The position numbers were made by a program, and so were the translations under genes. From positions 124,001 through 188,000 of the forward strand of contig JAHDRN010000007.1 of NCBI GenBank assembly GCA_018433245.1: 64,000 nucleotides of DNA. The letters are read 5' to 3'. The DNA is from Candidatus Proruminimicrobium quisquiliarum (GTDB lineage Bacteria > Elusimicrobiota > Endomicrobiia > Endomicrobiales > Endomicrobiaceae). The notes under the pieces were generated by a model, which did no database searches, had not been told where the DNA came from, and saw only the letters and a list, made by a program, of their open reading frames with translations. This document shows positions 42,777 through 52,291 of the stretch, one piece after another; positions within the stretch are counted from its first letter, which is position 1; every line of letters starts with the position of its first letter.

Positions 42777-43322
42777 TCAGGCAATTTCTTCAATTATTGT
42801 TTCTGCTATGGTTTCAACTGATGCTAAGTTACCGTTGCCTATAATTCCGCAGGCAAGTTTTCCGGTTTTAGGTTCCACAAATTTATAACCGTAATCTTTC
42901 AGCATCATTATGTTTTTCTGAGTAGCCTGATGTTCAAACATATTGGTATTCATCGCTGGACAAACAAGAACTTTAGCTTTAGTAGCAAGAACCGTGGCAC
43001 AGACAAGATTGTCGGCAAAACCGTGCGCGAGTTTTGCTATAGTATTTGCCGTAGCCGGAACGACAACAACAATATCCGCTTTCTGCGCAAGCGAAACATG
43101 TTCAATATCCCATGATGATGTATCAAACATATCGTGATAAACTTTATTGTTTGACAAAGTCTGAAACGTAAGAGGAGAAACAAACTTTTTTGCATTTTCG
43201 GTCATAACGCAGAAAACTGCGGCATCCATTGCAGTGAGCTTTCTGACCAAATCGCACACTTTATATACGGCAATGCCGCCGCAAACAGCCAATATTACGT
43301 TTTTACCTTTAAGGGTTGCCAT
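42777..43322 (-). CDS. coaC: Phosphopantothenoylcysteine decarboxylase (stand-alone CoaC)
   Basis: This 181-residue FMN-dependent HFCD-family flavoprotein decarboxylates 4'-phosphopantothenoylcysteine. VCGGIAVYKVCDLVRKL, the active-site histidine in IEHVSLA, VVPATANTIAKLAHGFADNL, and the PAMNTNM and GKLACGIIG motifs are all present. It follows rpoZ by 2 nt and precedes coaB. With panD at 15 kb it supplies parts of CoA synthesis. Confidence 0.92.
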   Translation of the reverse strand: MATLKGKNVILAVCGGIAVYKVCDLVRKLTAMDAAVFCVMTENAKKFVSPLTFQTLSNNKVYHDMFDTSSWDIEHVSLAQKADIVVVVPATANTIAKLAHGFADNLVCATVLATKAKVLVCPAMNTNMFEHQATQKNIMMLKDYGYKFVEPKTGKLACGIIGNGNLASVETIAETIIEEIA

Positions 43323-43324
43323 TA

Positions 43325-43579
43325 CTATTTTTCTTCCTGCTTAACCGTCTTTACTATTTTTTTCTTTTTCAAATCTTCAATTTCAGCCATTACTTCCTTA
43401 GTGTTTCTTGTAAGCACGTCTCTCACGGCTTTATCCAGAAGCTGAGTCTGGGAAAGATTTTTATATCCTTCCTCGTCTTTTTTTAATTTTAGCCATTCAA
43501 TTGCGAGTTTTACAATTTCATATTTTCCCATTTTTGACTCAAAAAACACCTCATCTAAAGCTCTTTCAACTGCACTCAT
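43325..43579 (-). CDS. rpoZ: RNA polymerase omega subunit
   Basis: This 84-residue protein lies between gmk and coaBC, the classical rpoZ position. Sequence support is modest: KYEIVKLAIEWLKLKKDEEG matches the 'kfelv..a..RA..l' helix of omega, followed by QLLDKAVRDVL and a charged lysine/glutamate-rich tail. The usual RAR residues are replaced (IEWLKL). Omega assists assembly of the beta' subunit. Assignment rests largely on synteny. Confidence 0.75.
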   Translation of the reverse strand: MSAVERALDEVFFESKMGKYEIVKLAIEWLKLKKDEEGYKNLSQTQLLDKAVRDVLTRNTKEVMAEIEDLKKKKIVKTVKQEEK

Positions 43580-43589
43580 TACCCGCTCC

Positions 43590-44183
43590 TTAAAATATTA
43601 TTTTATTTCTTTTTATTGATAATCTTTCGGCTTTAACAACCGCTTTTACATTACTGATGCTTTCTTTGAGTTTGTCATTAATTATCAAATAATCGTATTT
43701 ATGAACGTATTTTATTTCTTTTCTCGCGTTTTCAATTCTTGTTTTGATTGTTTTAACAGAATCCTTATTCCTTTTTATAAGTCTGTTTTTCAATTCTTTC
43801 AAAGTAGGAGTCATTATAAACAGCATTAACGCATTTTTGTATTGTTTTTTTATATTCAAAGCGCCTTGCACGTCTATATCAAGAAGAACATCTCTCCCCT
43901 TTGACAAGGCTCCGCGCAATATTTTTTTGCTTGTTCCGTAATAATTGTCATGTACTTTTGCCCACTCAATAAATTTCCCGGACTTAATATCCCGTTTAAA
44001 AGTTTTTTCATCAACGAAAAAATATTCTCTTCCGTTTTTTTCTCCGGCTCTGGGAACTCTTGTCGTAGTGGAAACCGAATAAACTATATTCTTGTCATCT
44101 TTTATTATGGCGTCGCAGATGCTGGTTTTCCCGGCGCCTGACGGAGCCGACACAATAATAATCATACCGTATTTTTTATTCAT
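43590..44183 (-). CDS. gmk: Guanylate kinase
   Basis: This 197-residue enzyme phosphorylates GMP to GDP. The P-loop IVSAPSGAGKTSICDAII, TTRVPRAGEKNGREYFFV, and LLDIDVQGALNIKK are diagnostic. Its ATG overlaps the yebC stop (TAATG). It leads into rpoZ and coaC. Length is normal. Confidence 0.95.
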   Translation of the reverse strand: MNKKYGMIIIVSAPSGAGKTSICDAIIKDDKNIVYSVSTTTRVPRAGEKNGREYFFVDEKTFKRDIKSGKFIEWAKVHDNYYGTSKKILRGALSKGRDVLLDIDVQGALNIKKQYKNALMLFIMTPTLKELKNRLIKRNKDSVKTIKTRIENARKEIKYVHKYDYLIINDKLKESISNVKAVVKAERLSIKRNKIIF

Positions 44184-44932
44184 TATACGCTGAATTTTTC
44201 CATATCTTCTTTGGAAATATCAAAATTGGCAAAAACATTTTTTACGTCGTCGTATTCTTCAAGTTCATCCATAAGTTTTATCATATGTTCCGCGTCTTCA
44301 CCCGTAAGTTTTACGTATGTCTGCGGAATCATTGAAACTTCAGAATTTGAAATCGGTATATTTTTTGCGGCAAGAGCATTTTTTACAGCTTCAGTTTGTT
44401 CGGGTTTTGTATAAATTTCATAAATTTCGTCTTCAACCGAAAAATCTTCCGCACCGTTTTCAAGAGCAAGCGTCATAATCGTATCTTCATCGGAACTTGA
44501 TTTGTCTACCGATATGTATCCCTTTCTTGAAAACATCCAGCCCACGCATCCTGATTCACCGAGATTTCCGGAATGTTTTGAAAATATTTTTCTCATTTCC
44601 GCGGATGTTCTGTTTTTGTTATCAGTTGTCGTTTCAACGATTAACGCAACACCTGCAGGCCCGTATCCTTCGTATGTTATTTCTTCATACATAACGCCCG
44701 GAATTTCACCGGTTCCGCGCTGTATGGCTTTTTTTATGTTATCCTGAGGCATATTGGCTTCTCTTGCATCGCTTATTGCCTTTCTTAATCTGGCATTGTT
44801 CTCGGGATTACCTCCGCTTTCTTTTGCAGAAACAACGATTTCCCTGATAATTTTTGTAAATACCTTACCTCTTTTTGAATCTGTTGCAGCTTTTTTATGC
44901 TTAATACTGGCCCACTTATTATGACCTGACAT
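44183..44932 (-). CDS. yebC: YebC/PmpR-family transcription/translation factor
   Basis: This 249-residue protein opens MSGHNKWASIKHKKAATDSK and contains NMPQDNIKKAIQRGTGE and YEGYGPAGVALIVE, all typical of YebC. Members act as regulators or help ribosomes through proline stretches. GGGG precedes the ATG at 44932; the two extra upstream codons in the open frame begin with TTG. It is 13 nt after the MORN-repeat lipoprotein gene. Confidence 0.93.
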   Translation of the reverse strand: MSGHNKWASIKHKKAATDSKRGKVFTKIIREIVVSAKESGGNPENNARLRKAISDAREANMPQDNIKKAIQRGTGEIPGVMYEEITYEGYGPAGVALIVETTTDNKNRTSAEMRKIFSKHSGNLGESGCVGWMFSRKGYISVDKSSSDEDTIMTLALENGAEDFSVEDEIYEIYTKPEQTEAVKNALAAKNIPISNSEVSMIPQTYVKLTGEDAEHMIKLMDELEEYDDVKNVFANFDISKEDMEKFSV

Positions 44933-44945
44933 AATCAAACACCCC

Positions 44946-45863
44946 TTAATATCTTATTTTAAAAATTTGTTTTCCCGTTCCGTCAAACGCCGTTCTTGAA
45001 ATTCGTCTGCCGTTGCTGTAGACATCTATATACAACGGAATTTCAGAATTATTGTTGCTGTATATTTTTGTTTCGCCGTCTAATTTTCCGTCTTTATATT
45101 TTTCTATTTTATTAATAGCGCCATCTTCATAATATATTCTTGTTTCGCCGGCAAGTTTGGCGTTAGCGTAATTGTATTCTTTCATCAATATACCGTTTGA
45201 AAAATATTCTTTGCTGTATCCTTCTTTTTTGCCGTTATAATATTCGGTTTCGGTTTTGACAGTTCCCGTAACAAAAAACTCCTTGTAAAAACCGTCCAAT
45301 ACGCCGTTATAATACTGCGCGGAAGTTAAAAGAGTTCCGGTAGGAGAATATTTTCTTAATTTCCCGTTTAAAAGATTATTTTTATAAACCGCTTCGCTTT
45401 TTTTGTTTCCGTTATCGTAATATTCCAAAACCTGGCCTTCAAGCACTCCGTTTTTGTAATTTTTTACGTATTCTAAATTCCCGTTTGGATAATATTTTTT
45501 ATTGACGCCTTCAAGTTTTCCGGCATTGTAATTAATTTCCGCCACAAGTTTTTTGTCCATGTCATATTGCTTTACCAAACCTTTCGGCGTTTCGCCCTCA
45601 AATAAAATAACTTTTCCGTTTTTATCCAATTTTTCTTTGGCAACGACTTTATCATTAACTACATATTCATATTCTCTTGGAATGCCGTTTGTCACAAGAA
45701 CAAGTCTTTTTTCGGTATAAAAAGGATCTTCCGATGCAATCTGATCGCCGGGTTCTGTTACGGATATAGGAAAGGATTCTTCTTTAGGTTTTTGGGTTGA
45801 AGAACATGAAAATAAAGCAAATAAAGAAAAAAATGCAGTAAACAATAACAGTAAACTTCTCAT
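44946..45863 (-). CDS. MORN-repeat (YwqK-like) lipoprotein
   Basis: This 305-residue protein has a signal sequence with the lipobox FALFSC (Cys20) and about nine 20-24-residue MORN-type repeats. The repeat core Y.NG...G...YY.NG..K is clear in NKKYYPNGNLEYVKNYKNGVLEG (shown here only by pattern), VLEYYDNGNKKSE, and GETRIYYEDGAINKIEKYKDG. Such proteins form elongated beta-hairpin ladders that bind lipids or partner proteins; 'antitoxin YwqK' is a misleading database name. It starts at the last base of atpC, so it is cotranscribed with the ATP synthase. Its function is unknown. Confidence 0.85.
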   Translation of the reverse strand: MRSLLLLFTAFFSLFALFSCSSTQKPKEESFPISVTEPGDQIASEDPFYTEKRLVLVTNGIPREYEYVVNDKVVAKEKLDKNGKVILFEGETPKGLVKQYDMDKKLVAEINYNAGKLEGVNKKYYPNGNLEYVKNYKNGVLEGQVLEYYDNGNKKSEAVYKNNLLNGKLRKYSPTGTLLTSAQYYNGVLDGFYKEFFVTGTVKTETEYYNGKKEGYSKEYFSNGILMKEYNYANAKLAGETRIYYEDGAINKIEKYKDGKLDGETKIYSNNNSEIPLYIDVYSNGRRISRTAFDGTGKQIFKIRY

Positions 45864-46294
45864 TATTTAGCACCTCTGTTTCTGTTTTTTATTTTATTTT
45901 TATCAAACATTTTAAGTTCCAAAATCGCTTTCTGCAAATTATGCTCGTTTATTGCCGAATTTAAAATATCTTTTTTCTTGAGCTGCTCTTCCGCATATTT
46001 TTGAGCCTGAATTATCTTCTGTTCATCCAATTCTTCGGATCTTACGGCAAAATCGGATATTATGCTTGCGACATTGCCCGATATCTCAAGAAAACCGCCC
46101 ATTATGGAAATAAACTTCTTTTTCCCTTCGCTTTCTATCTCTACCTGCCCTCCCGATAATTTTGTTATTAAATCGGAATGTTCAGGAAGAATTGTTATTA
46201 TACCACTTTCAGTTGGCAATGTCATCTGTGATACTTCGCCGCTGAAAACAGTACCTTCGGGAGACAGTATATCTAATTTAAACAGTTTTGTCAT
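45863..46294 (-). CDS. atpC: ATP synthase epsilon subunit
   Basis: This 143-residue subunit has the N-terminal beta-sandwich (LDILSPEGTVFSGEVSQMTLP, TILPEHSDLITKLSGGQVEI) and a C-terminal helical hairpin (EELDEQKIIQAQKYAEEQLKKK). The C-terminal helices are complete and extend in a basic tail, so inhibitory regulation of ATP hydrolysis is possible. It follows atpD by 13 nt. Confidence 0.93.
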   Translation of the reverse strand: MTKLFKLDILSPEGTVFSGEVSQMTLPTESGIITILPEHSDLITKLSGGQVEIESEGKKKFISIMGGFLEISGNVASIISDFAVRSEELDEQKIIQAQKYAEEQLKKKDILNSAINEHNLQKAILELKMFDKNKIKNRNRGAK

Positions 46295-46307
46295 TGGATT
46301 TTACCTG

Positions 46308-47738
<1,431 letters not shown>

Positions 47739-47748
47739 TTATAATCTT

Positions 47749-48591
47749 TTAACTTATAAGACCGTTTGCCAAATCAAGAATTTCATTAGTAATTCTTTCC
47801 TGCCTTGATTTATTATAAACTGTCGTCAAAAAACCCGAAATTTCATTCGCGTTTTCTTTTGAATTGCTCATTGCCTGCATTCTGGCCGCCTGTTCGGACG
47901 CATAAGCGTTCATGATCATATCATAAAACTCAACTTTAAAATAATACGGCAAAAGACTTTCAAAAACTTCTTTCGGAGAAGGTTCAAATATATGAATACC
48001 TTTATCTACAAAAGTTTTATCTATTGATATTGGAGCAAGAATTTCGGTTAAGGGATTTTGCACTATACGGTTTTTAAAATTAGTATAAACAACTTCAACC
48101 GAGTCTATTTTATTTTGTGAATGGTAAGTTTCTATCAATTTCAGCATATGCGCAAATTCGGAATATTTAGGAAAAGTTGTACCCATATTGAAAGACGCTA
48201 TAACGTTAAATCCTCGTTTAACGCAAAACATCTGGGCCTTCTTTCCTACTGTAACGACATAATCTTGCTTAGAAACTTTTGAAACAAATTCGGAAAATAA
48301 ATTCGCAAGAAGCCCTCCGCATAAACCTTTGTCAGGCGAGAGTATATAAACTAGTTTTTTACCTGTTGCCGATTCTTTTTTAAAAAAAGAATTTTCTATT
48401 TCGTTGCCGTGTTTTGTCAAAAGTTTTTGCACAACTGTTTTTACTCTCTGCGCATACGGTCTGTTTTTTTCAACGGCCGTTTGGGCTTTTTTTATTTTGG
48501 ATGCGGCTATCATTTCCATAGCCTTTGAAATCTGCGCTATATTATCAGCCGTTTTTATTCTTTTTTTTATCTGCTGCAAACTTTCAGCCAT
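47749..48591 (-). CDS. atpG: ATP synthase gamma subunit
   Basis: This 280-residue rotor shaft subunit starts MAESLQQIKKRIKTADNIAQISKAMEMIAASK, seen in pieces, and ends MQAMSNSKENANEI...RQERITNEILDLANG, the conserved antiparallel coiled coil. I choose the ATG at 48591; the open frame runs six codons further upstream. It lies between atpA and atpD. Confidence 0.94.
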   Translation of the reverse strand: MAESLQQIKKRIKTADNIAQISKAMEMIAASKIKKAQTAVEKNRPYAQRVKTVVQKLLTKHGNEIENSFFKKESATGKKLVYILSPDKGLCGGLLANLFSEFVSKVSKQDYVVTVGKKAQMFCVKRGFNVIASFNMGTTFPKYSEFAHMLKLIETYHSQNKIDSVEVVYTNFKNRIVQNPLTEILAPISIDKTFVDKGIHIFEPSPKEVFESLLPYYFKVEFYDMIMNAYASEQAARMQAMSNSKENANEISGFLTTVYNKSRQERITNEILDLANGLIS

Positions 48592-48612
48592 TTTGTCCTC
48601 AAAAAACAATTT

Positions 48613-50127
48613 TTAAATAACGGTTTTTTTGCACTCTTCTATTCTTTTTTTAAGTTCCGAAAGAGTAGTCTCGTCAAGTTTTTTATTTCCCGATATTTTT
48701 GTCACAAGTTCTTTGTAATTAGTTTTTATAAAATCAATTATTTTTCCTTCTATTTCCAAAACTCTCTCTATCGGAACGTCATCCATGCAGCCCGAAGTAG
48801 CCGAATATATCGCTATTACTTCCGAAACTTCGTCATAAGGCTGATATTGAGGCTGTTTTAAAATTTCCGTCAAAACTTTTCCCCTGAGGAGTTTTTTTAA
48901 CGTATCGTCGTCAAGATCGGAACCGAACTGCGCAAAGCTCTGCAGTTCTCTGAATTGCGACAGTTCAAGCCTTACGGGCCCTGCAAGCTGCTTCATAGGC
49001 TTAGTTTGAGCTGCTCCTCCTACTCTTGAAACAGATAATCCCACATTTAAAGCCGGCCTTATTCCTGCGTTAAACAAATCGGCTTCAAGATATATCTGCC
49101 CGTCGGTAATTGATATGACGTTTGTAGGAATATAAGCGGACATATCGTTTCCCTGCGTTTCTATAATAGGAAGGGCGGTTAAAGTGCCGCCTCCGTTTTT
49201 ATCCGAAAGTCTTACGGCTCTTTCCAAAAGTCTTGAATGCAGATAAAAAATATCTCCGGGATATGCTTCTCTTCCGGCAGGTTTTCTCAATAAAAGAGAC
49301 AATTGTCTGTAAGCCCAGGCGTGCTTTGTCAAATCATCATAAACTACAAGAACGTCCTCTCCTTTATCTGCAAAGTATTCTCCGATCGCACATGCGGCAA
49401 AAGGAGCTATATACTGCAAAGAGGCCGTATCCGACGCCGTAGCCGAAACGATTATAGTATAATCAAGCGCCCCTTCTTCTTTGAGTTTTGCGACTATTCT
49501 GGCCACATTTGATCTTTTCTGACCTATGGCGCAGTAAACGCATATTACTTTCTTAAGTCCTAGGTCCAGCTTTTTCTGGTTTATTATAGTATCTATGGCA
49601 ATGGCGGTTTTTCCCGTATTTCTGTCGCCTATAATAAGCTCTCTCTGTCCTCTTCCTATCGGGATCATCGCATCAATAGCTTTTATTCCTGTTTTTATAG
49701 GTCTGTCAACCGGGCTTCTTTCTATTATACCGGCCGCTATTTTTTCAAAAGGATACAATTTGCCGTCGTCTATTTTCAATTCTTTTTCGTCAAGCGGAAG
49801 TCCTAAAGGGTCTATTACTCGTCCTATCAGTTTCTCGGAAACTTTTATACCGAGAATTGTTCCTGTTGTAGTAACTTTCATTCCTCTTGTAACTTCAATA
49901 TCGGACAAAAGCACTATATAAACGGCATCCTCGTCTAAATTTAACACAAGTCCTTTCGCCTTATTTTCAAATTCAACTTCTTCGCCGTATCCTACGCCGG
50001 AAAGGCCCGTAGCCCTTACAATCCCGTCTCCTACGGTATCAACCGTTCCGTAATTGACAAGCTCCGGACTGATGTCGGCGGAATTAAGTTTTTCTTCAAT
50101 TTGTTTTATAAGTTCTTCTGGTTTCAT
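48613..50127 (-). CDS. atpA: ATP synthase alpha subunit
   Basis: This 504-residue subunit has the P-loop GDRNTGKTAIAIDTII, YCAIGQKRSNVARI, and LLLRKPAGREAYPGDIFYLHSRLLERA in pieces. The N-terminal ~25 residues normally dock on the delta subunit's helical bundle; here they are MKPEELIKQIEEKLNSADI, amphipathic as usual. It overlaps atpH by 4 nt. Confidence 0.96.
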   Translation of the reverse strand: MKPEELIKQIEEKLNSADISPELVNYGTVDTVGDGIVRATGLSGVGYGEEVEFENKAKGLVLNLDEDAVYIVLLSDIEVTRGMKVTTTGTILGIKVSEKLIGRVIDPLGLPLDEKELKIDDGKLYPFEKIAAGIIERSPVDRPIKTGIKAIDAMIPIGRGQRELIIGDRNTGKTAIAIDTIINQKKLDLGLKKVICVYCAIGQKRSNVARIVAKLKEEGALDYTIIVSATASDTASLQYIAPFAACAIGEYFADKGEDVLVVYDDLTKHAWAYRQLSLLLRKPAGREAYPGDIFYLHSRLLERAVRLSDKNGGGTLTALPIIETQGNDMSAYIPTNVISITDGQIYLEADLFNAGIRPALNVGLSVSRVGGAAQTKPMKQLAGPVRLELSQFRELQSFAQFGSDLDDDTLKKLLRGKVLTEILKQPQYQPYDEVSEVIAIYSATSGCMDDVPIERVLEIEGKIIDFIKTNYKELVTKISGNKKLDETTLSELKKRIEECKKTVI

Positions 50128-50480
50128 AAGTTCTCTCTTATATCTTTCATTATTTTTTCAATCATGCCGGATACAGTATAATCAAGTGAATAATCGCCGA
50201 AATTTATTTTTATTCCGGCGCCAATCTCTTCATCACGTCTGACAAAAACAATTCTTTTGCCGGGAAATTTACCGTAAATTTTATTTTTTGCGGCTTCGGT
50301 TAACTCTCCTGCATGTTTTACGACTACGGTCTTTTGTCTTTCGGCATTATTTATATATCTTAAAAAAAGTTTCATGTCCGATTTTGACATATTGTCAAAA
50401 ATCCATTTTACTGCATCATCGGACACGTCTCCGCTTTCAACTATTAAGTCAGCCAGTTTTTTAATTTGTTTCTTCATCAT
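50124..50480 (-). CDS. atpH: Shortened ATP synthase delta subunit
   Basis: This 118-residue protein occupies the atpH position between atpF and atpA. Its C-terminal part (ELTEAAKNKIYGKF...VRRDEEIGAGIKINFGDYSLDYTVSGMIEKI) matches the C-terminal domain of delta/OSCP, including the 'GaGi.i..Gd...D.Sv.g.l..l' signature. The N-terminal helical bundle, about 105 residues in normal delta (total ~178), is reduced to roughly 55 residues. The frame is intact, overlaps atpF by 20 nt and atpA by 4 nt, so this is a short gene and not a broken one. How it bridges F1 and the peripheral stalk is an open question. Confidence 0.8.
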   Translation of the reverse strand: MMKKQIKKLADLIVESGDVSDDAVKWIFDNMSKSDMKLFLRYINNAERQKTVVVKHAGELTEAAKNKIYGKFPGKRIVFVRRDEEIGAGIKINFGDYSLDYTVSGMIEKIMKDIRENL

Positions 50481-50982
50481 AATCGGTCTTCTCTATTTTT
50501 TCAACGGCCTTTGATAAAATCGCCGATTTTTCCTGCTCGGTAAAAATTTCAGAAAGCACTTTTGAAACTATCTTATGGGAAATATCAACAGACATTTTTC
50601 CTATTTTTCTGCTTGTTCTTTCAAATTCTTCAAGCGCCTGTTTTTTAGCTTCGTCAACTATAACCGAAGACTGTTTTTTTGCATCTTCAACGCTTTTGTC
50701 TTTAAGAATCTGGGCGGTATTTTTTGTATTTTCCAAAATCTTGTCGGCATCGGTTTTGGCGGCTCTCAAAATTTCATTTTTCTTTTTATCAGCTTCGTTT
50801 AAAGTTTTTTTGGCTTTTTCCGCATCTTCAAGACCCTGCCTGATTATTCTGTTTCTCTCGTCAAGCATAGCCATTACCGGCTTATATAAAAAAAACTTCA
50901 AAAGAAAAAAGACTATAAGGAAATTTAGAATCTGCCCTATAAACAAATCAGTTTCTAATCCGAATAAATTTAATATATCCAT
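50461..50982 (-). CDS. atpF: ATP synthase b subunit
   Basis: This 173-residue peripheral stalk protein has one N-terminal TM (FIGQILNFLIVFFLLKFFLY) and then a long alanine/lysine/glutamate-rich helix (LEDAEKAKKTLNEADKKKNE) ending in a delta-binding C-terminus. Only one b-type gene is present, so the stalk is probably a homodimer. It overlaps atpH by 20 nt. Confidence 0.92.
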   Translation of the reverse strand: MDILNLFGLETDLFIGQILNFLIVFFLLKFFLYKPVMAMLDERNRIIRQGLEDAEKAKKTLNEADKKKNEILRAAKTDADKILENTKNTAQILKDKSVEDAKKQSSVIVDEAKKQALEEFERTSRKIGKMSVDISHKIVSKVLSEIFTEQEKSAILSKAVEKIEKTDYDEETN

Positions 50983-50988
50983 AATTTT

Positions 50989-51991
<1,003 letters not shown>

Positions 51992-52046
51992 TCTATATAT
52001 TCCTTATATATGCTAATTCCCAGCTACTGCCGACAAACAATTTGCG

Positions 52047-52075
52047 ATTTTACTATTATGGCAAATTCTTGTCAA
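52047..52075 (-). promoter_or_regulatory. Proximal promoter of the atp operon
   Basis: Minus-strand TTGACA (52070-52075) and TAAAAT (52047-52052) have a 17-nt spacer. The sequence downstream of the -10 reads CGCAAATTG. It lies about 56 nt before the atpB start. Confidence 0.75.
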
Positions 52076-52209
52076 TAATATGATTTTTTGTGTTCGGTAT
52101 TTTTATAACTTGGCGGTTTTTTATTGTAATCCGAAAAACAATGAAAAAACAATAAAACATCAGTAATACCATACTTCATTGTATTGTAAACCGACTTATC
52201 TCATTTGAG

Positions 52210-52238
52210 ATTCTACTATTATAAAAAACCGTTGTCAA
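52210..52238 (-). promoter_or_regulatory. Distal promoter of the atp operon, near-copy of the proximal one
   Basis: Minus-strand TTGACA (52233-52238) and TAGAAT (52210-52215) have a 17-nt spacer. ATTATTGACA before and ATAATAGTARAATCNCAAAT around the -10 are shared with the proximal promoter 163 nt away, while the 10 nt between the boxes differ. Confidence 0.7.
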
Positions 52239-52291
52239 TAATCAGAATACACTTTCATAAGACAAAAAAAACGCCAAAATAAATAATAATT

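Noticed and set aside
44946-45863. Toxin-antitoxin system (YwqK 'antitoxin')
   Set aside because: The name is a database label for MORN repeats; no toxin-like gene is adjacent and a lipobox makes an antitoxin role unlikely.
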